From NCBI GenBank assembly GCA_028868875.1, contig JAGWTS010000002.1, positions 1-54,188 of the forward strand: a stretch of 54,188 nt of DNA. The letters are read 5' to 3'. This document shows positions 48,480 to 54,188 of the stretch, in pieces. Origin of the DNA: Burkholderiales bacterium (GTDB lineage Bacteria; Pseudomonadota; Gammaproteobacteria; Burkholderiales; Burkholderiaceae_C). The notes under the pieces were generated by a model. It ran no database searches, was not told where the DNA came from, and saw nothing but the letters and a program-made list of their open reading frames with translations. The position numbers and the translations under genes are program-made. The number at the start of each line of letters is the position of its first letter. Position 1 is the first letter of the stretch.

Positions 48480-49821
48480 CCGGCCGGGCGGCCGAGAGCC
48501 GCACGTAGGCGCCCAGGCAATGGTCGAGCCAGCCGCGGATGAAATCGCAGGCGACGCGGCCGCGGTTGAGCACCTCGTGGTGGCAGCCGCCGCCGCAGAG
48601 GTAGCGCGCCCAGCAGCTGCGGCAGGGCTCCTGGCGATCGACGTGGCGCGACTCGAGCCAGGCCGCGCGCGCCGCGTCGTCGAAGCCCTGCTGCACGCTG
48701 CCCATGGCGGCGCGCGGGTCGGCGACAAAGCGGTGGCAGGCGCTCGCCGCGCCGTCGGCGGCCACGCCGAGGTAGCCGGCGCCGGCACCGCAGGGCAGCG
48801 GGCGGTGCGTGCCGCGCTGCAGCTCCTGCATCGCGGCCAGCATGTTCGAGAACGGATAGGGCTCGCGCGCGAGCAGCCGGCGTTCGAACTCGCGCGCGCA
48901 GTCGATCATCTGGCCGAGCAGCGCCTGTAGGTCGGCCGCGTCCAGCGCCAGCGCGGGGTCGCGCGAGGTCAGGCTGGGCGCGAAGCCGACGCTGTGGAAT
49001 CCGAGCGCCATCAGGTGCTCGAGCGTCGCGCGCAGGTCGCGGTGGCGCGCCGTGACGGTGACGCGCGCGCTCGCCTGCAGGCTCGCCCGGCCGGCGCGCG
49101 CCGGGCTGCCCTGGCGCCGCAGCAAGGGAGTGAGCCGGCTCACGATGCGCTCGTAGCTGCCGCCGCCGCCGCGCGTCGGGCGCAAGGCGTCGTGCAGCTC
49201 GCGCTCGCCGTCGATGCTGACGGTGACGGCGAAGCCATGCTCGGCGAGGAATTCCGCGTCGTCCTCGATCAGCAGGGTCGCGTTCGTCGTCAGCGCCAGG
49301 CGCAGCGCCGTGCCGCGCCGTTCGGCGAGCGCCGAGGCGTGTTCGACGGCGCGGCGCAACACCTTGCGGTTCATCAAGGGCTCGCCGCCCAGGAAGGCCA
49401 GGCTGGCGCTGCCGCCTTCGCCTTCGAGCAGGCGCTCGACGGCCTGGCGCGCCACTTCCCAAGGCATTTGCTGCGCTTGCGCGCCGAAGCTGCCGCCGTC
49501 GGCATAGCAATAGCCGCAGCCGAGGTTGCAATGCTCGGAGACCGCGAGCGCGAGCGCGCGCACCGGCGGCGCCTGGAGCTCGGGACAGATGGCGGGCTCG
49601 CGATCCAGGCCGAACGAGGCCAGCAGTTCGCGCTCGGCCGCAGGCCCGCCGCGCTGCGCGGCTTCGAGCAGGCGCGCGCCGAAGCCTTCCGGCATGTCGT
49701 AGATGCGCGAGCCGTCGACGACCAGCGCATGCTCGGCCGCGCCGCTGCGAAAGGCATGCGCTTCGCGCGGCCCGGCGAGACGCCGCGCCAGGCTGGCGAC
49801 GGGGATGGTGGCGACGATCAC
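48466..49821 (-). CDS. Radical SAM/SPASM maturase (QhpD/PeaB-like)
   Basis: The 451-residue protein has the SAM-cluster motif CNLGCGYCY (Cys98, 102, 105), GGEPLMN, and a C-terminal SPASM region rich in Cys (PCGAGAGYLGV; ACHRF; CRSCWARYLCGGGCHHE; CDFIRGWLDHC) for auxiliary clusters. It resembles maturases that modify peptides or install thioether crosslinks, such as QhpD for quinohemoprotein amine dehydrogenase. GTG 49821 overlaps the stop of the LodA-like/ferritin gene (GTGA). Its presence beside LodA-like genes is unexpected, since LodA needs only LodB. Confidence 0.85.
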   Translation of the reverse strand: MIVATIPVASLARRLAGPREAHAFRSGAAEHALVVDGSRIYDMPEGFGARLLEAAQRGGPAAERELLASFGLDREPAICPELQAPPVRALALAVSEHCNLGCGYCYADGGSFGAQAQQMPWEVARQAVERLLEGEGGSASLAFLGGEPLMNRKVLRRAVEHASALAERRGTALRLALTTNATLLIEDDAEFLAEHGFAVTVSIDGERELHDALRPTRGGGGSYERIVSRLTPLLRRQGSPARAGRASLQASARVTVTARHRDLRATLEHLMALGFHSVGFAPSLTSRDPALALDAADLQALLGQMIDCAREFERRLLAREPYPFSNMLAAMQELQRGTHRPLPCGAGAGYLGVAADGAASACHRFVADPRAAMGSVQQGFDDAARAAWLESRHVDRQEPCRSCWARYLCGGGCHHEVLNRGRVACDFIRGWLDHCLGAYVRLSAARPDAFN

Positions 49822-51542
49822 CAGGCGTCGAAGAAAGGCACGCCGATGCCGCGAGCGCCCAGCGCCTCGGCCTCGACGCGCAGCCGGTCCATCGCGGCGC
49901 GGGCGAGCGTGATCGCGGCCTGCGCGGGCTCGAATTCGCGCCGCGCCTCGGCCGCGTAGGCCTCGCGCAAGGCCGCCGTCATCTCGCTGGTGGCGGCGAG
50001 CGCGGCCCGGGTTTCGTCCGCCGTGCCGACGCGCATCTCGCGCAGCACCGGCAGCCGGCCCGGCGCCCCGGCGTAGGCCTCGAAGGACTGGCGCACGGCG
50101 CGGAATCGCTCGTAGTGCTGGTCGCCGTCGCTGTCGATGCGCACCGCGAGTTCGTAGAGATCGCGCGGATAGGCTTCGAGCTTCAAGGTCGCGACGCAGC
50201 GGCCGTAGGCGTTGGCGAGCTGGCCCTCGGGGCGCTCGATGCGGATGTAGGCGTCGAGCGTCGCGAGATCGAGCACGGGCAGCGTGGACAGTTCGATGCC
50301 GCCCAGGTTCTGCGGGCCTTTCAGCGGGGTCAGCACCGGCGTGTAGTGCCGGCCTTTCGGATAAAGCCCGGCCTGGTCCAGGCCCCAGAGCAGCTGGTTG
50401 GCCCAGCGCAGATGGGTCATCTCGCCGACCGCGATCAGCGTGATCCACTGGCGCGCGGCGGTGAGGTCGGCGTGCATCGTCGGCCAGCGCCCGGGCGGCG
50501 CTTCTTCGGGCGTGTGCATCGAGAACAGGCCGTACAGGTATTGCAGCGCCAGCGTGAGCTCGAGCGGCGCGAGCCGCTGTTCGAGCTCGTCGATCATCTC
50601 GGCCGCGTTCGCGTAAGGCCGGGCGAGCGGCACCATCGCCGGCTCGTAGACGGCGCCGATCTCGCGCCCGCCGACGACGAAGGCCAGGTCCTGCCAGCGC
50701 CGGTTGATCTCGTAGTGGTCGAGCTGCGCGGGACGCGCCGCGGCGCGCGATGCGGGGGCGGCGACGGCGCCGGCCGGGCTGCGGTCGCGTCGCAGCCAGT
50801 CCAGCGGCGTCACCGCGGCGGTGGTGCCGGTGGGCGCGCCGTCGGGCAGGCTGGCGCCGCCGGCCTCGCCGATGACGACGTCGGGATGGTTCGAGGCCCA
50901 GTAGTAGCAGGCGCAGTCGCGGAAGTCGTGCTGCCAGGGGTTGCACATGCTTTGCGTCAGCTCGCCCGGCGCAAAGCTCGGGTCGATGACGCCGGCCGCG
51001 GTGGTGTAGCGGCGCCGGTAGCCCGCGAGCTCGACGACCGGCTTCGGGTCCGGCCCGTCGCGCTGGACGAGGGCGATCGACAACGGCTCGTCCAGCGCCA
51101 GGCAGCGCAGGAAGCGCCACAGCAGTTCGCCGTCGTAAGGCGTGCCGTCGGAGGCGTAGCAGGAGATGCGGTTGCCGCCCTGCTCGATCCAGTGCAGGTA
51201 CCAGCGGCCGTGGGCGAGCGCGATGCCGGTGGCGCCGGTGTAGGTGGCGAGCAGCTTCTGCACCCAGGGCGCTTCGCTGCGCTCGGGCAGCATCGGGTCG
51301 GCCAGGTAGTCGAGGTAGATGAGGCGGATGCCGGCCTGGTTGGGCAGGGCCTGCGGCAGCGGCGCCACCGGCGCGGTGACGACCTGGAACAGCAGGCCGG
51401 GGAAGAAGCGCCCGTCGAGGTTGCGCACGTCCATCTCGAGGCCGGGAAAGCAGTTGCCGACCCCCGATTCGAGGCGCGCGCTCGCCGGGTTGCCGAGCGC
51501 GGCGGCGCGCGCCGTGCGGTTGCGCGGAACCGGCTCATTCAT
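49818..51542 (-). CDS. LodA/GoxA-like C-terminal (CTQ motif) domain fused to a ferritin-like domain
   Basis: The 574-residue protein contains ESGVGNCFPGLEMDVRNLDG, then ELTQSMCNPWQHDFRDCACY followed by YWASNHPDVV (about 194-222). This corresponds to the LTxxMxxPWQxDFxxC ... WWPxxxPD region that holds the CTQ-forming Cys and Trp of LodA. Candidate residues are Cys210 and Trp215, with Cys200 and Cys212 nearby; in LodA the pair is about 65 residues apart, here 5. Residues about 310-510 resemble the VioB-type ferritin-like domain (LELTLALQYLYGLFSM; LIAVGEMTHLRWANQLLWGL) with a di-iron-type E...ExxH pattern. The gene overlaps the preceding one by 8 bases. Confidence 0.7.
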   Translation of the reverse strand: MNEPVPRNRTARAAALGNPASARLESGVGNCFPGLEMDVRNLDGRFFPGLLFQVVTAPVAPLPQALPNQAGIRLIYLDYLADPMLPERSEAPWVQKLLATYTGATGIALAHGRWYLHWIEQGGNRISCYASDGTPYDGELLWRFLRCLALDEPLSIALVQRDGPDPKPVVELAGYRRRYTTAAGVIDPSFAPGELTQSMCNPWQHDFRDCACYYWASNHPDVVIGEAGGASLPDGAPTGTTAAVTPLDWLRRDRSPAGAVAAPASRAAARPAQLDHYEINRRWQDLAFVVGGREIGAVYEPAMVPLARPYANAAEMIDELEQRLAPLELTLALQYLYGLFSMHTPEEAPPGRWPTMHADLTAARQWITLIAVGEMTHLRWANQLLWGLDQAGLYPKGRHYTPVLTPLKGPQNLGGIELSTLPVLDLATLDAYIRIERPEGQLANAYGRCVATLKLEAYPRDLYELAVRIDSDGDQHYERFRAVRQSFEAYAGAPGRLPVLREMRVGTADETRAALAATSEMTAALREAYAAEARREFEPAQAAITLARAAMDRLRVEAEALGARGIGVPFFDAW

Positions 51543-53184
51543 GGGGCGCTCCGGCGGCGAGCAGGTCGAGGAAGTCCATCATCATGCGGTGCTGGCGCCG
51601 CGTCAGCGACAGCGGCACGTAGTAGGCGTCGCGCATGTACGGCGGCATGCGCATGTCGTGCAGCAGGTCGCGCAGCACGCGCGGGTCGCGGAAGCGCGGG
51701 TCGGGCGTCGCGCCCGGCTGCTGCGCCCAGTCGGGCAGAAGCCCGAACGGCGGGCGCAGCAGGCGCCGCACATGCTCGTGGCGGCGGCGCAGGAAGTCGA
51801 TCAGCACCGCCTCTTCCATCAGCTGGGCGTGCACGAAAGGCACGGCCTCGCTGAAGCTCAGGCGGTCGCCGCGCGCGCTCACGCCCCAGACGCTTTCGCG
51901 CTGGCCGGGCGTGAGGTCGGCGATGCGGTCGGCCCAGGGCTTGTCGGCGCGCGTCATGCTCGCGCCGTCCGTCGCCGGCAGCCCCTGCGTGGGCACGGGG
52001 GTGCCGGCGATCTTGGCCGCGTTGTCCTGCAAGGCCTCGGTGCGCGCGGCGTCGACGTTGAGCGAGGCCGCGGTCTCGAAGACGCGGCGAAAGAGCTGCA
52101 CGACCTGCGACTTGACGCTCTCGAAAGTCTCGCGCGTCACCTCCACCGGCGGCGCGTCGCGGTCTTCGAGGTCGGCATCGATGCCGTAGAAAGGCCGGCG
52201 GTCGGGCGCGTACTGCGGCGGGCCGACGAAGACGCGCGCCGCGGCCGTGTAGCGGCTGCCGCGCCAGGCCACCGAGGCGGTGAGCACGGCATCGCAGGTG
52301 TCGTCGACGACGCCCCAGGCGCGGTTGTCGCCTTCGTCGGCGCCGTCGTAGCCGTCCTGCGGCTGCGGGTCTTCGAACAGGCCGTTGGTCATCGCGTAGC
52401 GCGAGAACGGCGTGTCGTCGTTCAGGATGCGGTTCTCGGGCTTGACGATCAGGTGGATGCGCCCGTCTTCCTTGTGCGAGAACTCGAGCGTGTCCAGCGG
52501 GCCCGTCACGGTCTGGCGGTCGGGGCCGTATGCGGCGCGCGGCGGGCCGTAGACCTCGCCCGCCGCGGGCGTGAAGCGCAGCCGCAGCTGCGAGAGGTCG
52601 ACCTCGGGGAAGCCGGCATCCGGCGCCGCCAGCGGCCGCATCCACTGCACCGAGCCGAGCGGGATCGGTCGCTCGGGCGAAACCAGCGGTGCCTGGCCCG
52701 AGGTATGGCGGCTGAAGGCGCGCAAGGCGTGCGGCGCATGGTCGTCGCCGGCGATCTCGACGCGCGCGGTGAAGCCGCAGGCGTCGTCGCCGGTGCGCCG
52801 GGCCGCCTTCAGGTTCGAGGCCGTGACCTCGACCGCGAAATGGCGCAGCGTGAGCTTCAACTCCTGCATCAGCGTCGCGTTCATCGGCGCTTCCTCGAGG
52901 CTGCCGTCGTCCGTGCGCTGCAGCCGCGCCCAGAGCTCGAAGAAGGGCGCGACCGGGCGGATGCGGCCGTCGTCTTCCTTGAAGCGAAGCTGGGTCGGCA
53001 GGGTGGGGCGCAGGCTGCCGTCGGCGCCGACCTCGAAGCTCAGCGCCGGCTCGATCACGGTCTGCGTGCCGCCCTGGGCCGTGCGGCCTTCGTGCCACTC
53101 GAAGCTGTCGAGCGGCACCGGGCTCGCGCCGACGCGCGCGATCGCCATCGGCGGGTTGAAGAAGAGCTCGACCAGCGATTTCAT
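51535..53184 (-). CDS. LodA-like N-terminal half protein
   Basis: The 549-residue protein begins with a LodA-like start, PPMAIARVGASPVPLDSF, followed by LRFKEDDGRIRPVAPFFELWA, which mirrors the VARLGNA... FKDAAGRIRRQGQPFKLF opening of LodA/GoxA. DGYDGADEGDNRAWG and ARVFVGPPQYAPD match the later GGAD...W and VVVGSPDFAPE blocks. The C-terminal part is unique (PYMRDAYYVPLSLTRRQH). It lacks the CTQ PWQxD segment, which is instead on the next gene. Start ATG 53184 overlaps the stop of the FAD oxidase. No signal peptide. Confidence 0.65.
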   Translation of the reverse strand: MKSLVELFFNPPMAIARVGASPVPLDSFEWHEGRTAQGGTQTVIEPALSFEVGADGSLRPTLPTQLRFKEDDGRIRPVAPFFELWARLQRTDDGSLEEAPMNATLMQELKLTLRHFAVEVTASNLKAARRTGDDACGFTARVEIAGDDHAPHALRAFSRHTSGQAPLVSPERPIPLGSVQWMRPLAAPDAGFPEVDLSQLRLRFTPAAGEVYGPPRAAYGPDRQTVTGPLDTLEFSHKEDGRIHLIVKPENRILNDDTPFSRYAMTNGLFEDPQPQDGYDGADEGDNRAWGVVDDTCDAVLTASVAWRGSRYTAAARVFVGPPQYAPDRRPFYGIDADLEDRDAPPVEVTRETFESVKSQVVQLFRRVFETAASLNVDAARTEALQDNAAKIAGTPVPTQGLPATDGASMTRADKPWADRIADLTPGQRESVWGVSARGDRLSFSEAVPFVHAQLMEEAVLIDFLRRRHEHVRRLLRPPFGLLPDWAQQPGATPDPRFRDPRVLRDLLHDMRMPPYMRDAYYVPLSLTRRQHRMMMDFLDLLAAGAPHE

Positions 53185-54188
53185 GATTTGGGGATCGGCT
53201 TCGGGCTCCAGGGCACGGGCACGATGCGCGCCCCCGGCGGCGGCTCCGGCCAGCGCTCGCCCGGCACCGGCGAGACGCTTTGCGCGTAGCGGAAGAAGTT
53301 CTCGGGGTCGGCCAGCCGCTTGATCGCGAGCAGGCGTGGGAACTGCTCGGCCCAGTAGCGCTCGCGCCAGTCGGCCTGGCTGCGGCGCGGGTAGTTCTGG
53401 TAGGACTCGCCGTTGCCCATCGGATCGATCAGCGCCATGAACTCGTCGAGATAGGACTCGATCTCGACGCGCTGCTCCTCGTTCATCCAGAAGACGTCGA
53501 CGAAGACGTCGAAATCGGCGTCGCGGTGGACGTAGGCGTTGGCATCGCGCGCCAGCCGGTTGATGGCGCCGCCGTAAGGCTCGATCGCGACCGCGGTCCA
53601 GGGGTTGGGGCTGGCGCGAAAGCGCTCGCAGATGCGCTTCCACTCGGCGAGCTTCAGCCGGCGCGCGACGAGGGTCGACTGCTTGTCCTCTCGCGCCAGA
53701 TCGGGGCAGGGCGGCACGTTGGTGAAGAGCCATTCGTCGAGCTCGACGTAGCTGCCCATGCGGTCGAGTTCGAGCGTGGCGCCGGTCTCGTCGATGAGCG
53801 GCTGCAGCAGCGCGAGCCCTTCGGCGCGCGGACCCCAGAAGGTGCCGCGCATCACCAGCACCGGCGTCTCGCCTTCGCGGATCAGCGCCGCCATGTAGCC
53901 GAGCTCGGGCGGCGCGCCGCTGGCCATGTAGCCGGCCTGCAGCGCGGCCAGGCCCGCGGGCGCCTTGTCCAGCGTCCAGCGCAGGCCGTAGCCCCAGAGG
54001 CGGCGCAGCGGTTGCAGCTCGTAGGTCACCTGCAGCAGGATGCCGAAGTTGTTGCCGGTGCCTCCGCGCAAGGCCCAGAAGAGCTCGGGATTGCAGTCGG
54101 CGGCGGCGCGCGCGATGCGGCCGTCGGCGAGCATCACCAGCATCTCGACCACGTTGTCGCAGTTCATGCCGAACAGGCGCGAGGTCAG
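53181..54188 (-). CDS. FAD-linked oxidase with BBE domain, 5' end outside window
   Basis: The visible 335 C-terminal residues include GMNCDNVVEMLVMLADGRI, WALRGGTGNNFGILLQVTYEL (PCMH-type FAD fold) and the berberine-bridge C-terminal block YQNYPRRSQADWRERYWAEQ, FPRLLAIKRLADPENFFRYAQSV. The family uses FAD, often bicovalently bound, to oxidise alcohols, sugars or amines with oxygen. Its stop overlaps the LodA-like gene start (ATGA), so it is the first visible gene of the operon; more genes may lie to the right. The substrate is unknown. Confidence 0.85.
   Translation of the reverse strand: MTSRLFGMNCDNVVEMLVMLADGRIARAAADCNPELFWALRGGTGNNFGILLQVTYELQPLRRLWGYGLRWTLDKAPAGLAALQAGYMASGAPPELGYMAALIREGETPVLVMRGTFWGPRAEGLALLQPLIDETGATLELDRMGSYVELDEWLFTNVPPCPDLAREDKQSTLVARRLKLAEWKRICERFRASPNPWTAVAIEPYGGAINRLARDANAYVHRDADFDVFVDVFWMNEEQRVEIESYLDEFMALIDPMGNGESYQNYPRRSQADWRERYWAEQFPRLLAIKRLADPENFFRYAQSVSPVPGERWPEPPPGARIVPVPWSPKPIPKS

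Noticed and set aside
1-54188. tRNA, rRNA, riboswitch or origin sequences
   Set aside because: No cloverleaf, rRNA core, DnaA-box cluster or known riboswitch core was recognised by eye; a covariance-model search would be decisive.

Overview
The window is high-GC DNA with strong G/C preference at third codon positions. Its gene families (MFP adaptor, AsmA, HxlR/QorB pair, LldR/LldP, YSC84, CsbD, BON and DUF1488-like stress proteins, osmoprotectant ABC transporter) suggest a beta-proteobacterium of the order Burkholderiales; the genus cannot be named from this sequence. No rRNA, tRNA, CRISPR array or replication origin was seen.

Layout. 1-0.9 kb: 5' part of an insertion-sequence transposase, cut by the window edge, with its outer end touching the stop codon of a DEDDh exonuclease. 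1.8-5.4 kb: an OpuC/Yeh-type osmoprotectant ABC transporter (ATPase, two permeases, binding protein). 5.5-10.8 kb: divergent HxlR/QorB-like pair, an ArsR-rhodanese fusion regulator, a DsrE protein and a divergent membrane operon (fatty-acid-hydroxylase-type, VTT, SHOCT, periplasmic His/Met-rich protein); a near-identical 21-bp element links the two promoters. 10.9-16.4 kb: lactate module (LldR-type regulator, Fe-S/FAD D-lactate dehydrogenase, LldP) with GGT/ACC-type operators.

17-42 kb is an island of small stress and envelope genes plus a signalling core: Crp/Fnr regulator, diguanylate cyclase, hybrid histidine kinase, REC-PAS protein, second Crp/Fnr regulator and zinc-ribbon REC protein. 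The intergenic regions of this island repeatedly carry a CRP/FNR-geometry palindrome (consensus GTGCG-N4-CGCAC, usually followed by AGAC). In most cases a TAnnnT-like -10 hexamer lies at the spacing expected when the palindrome is centred near -41.5. I read this as one regulon of class II activated promoters, probably controlled by one or both Crp/Fnr proteins encoded inside it. Several broken genes (MacA-type adaptor, DUF3096, GH84-like, SGNH hydrolase) show the region has been rearranged.

43.6-46.8 kb: a class III nucleotide cyclase/ATPase/TPR protein. 46.88-47.05 kb: an 8-bp tandem repeat between convergent genes. 47.1-54.2 kb (minus strand): a tightly overlapping five-gene operon of a berberine-bridge-type FAD oxidase (cut by the window edge), two proteins that together resemble a split LodA/GoxA quinoprotein (the second fused to a ferritin-like domain), a radical SAM/SPASM maturase and an FAD monooxygenase of LodB/QhpG type. 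This looks like a non-standard cysteine tryptophylquinone enzyme system. The regulon and this operon are the two most promising novel systems in the window.
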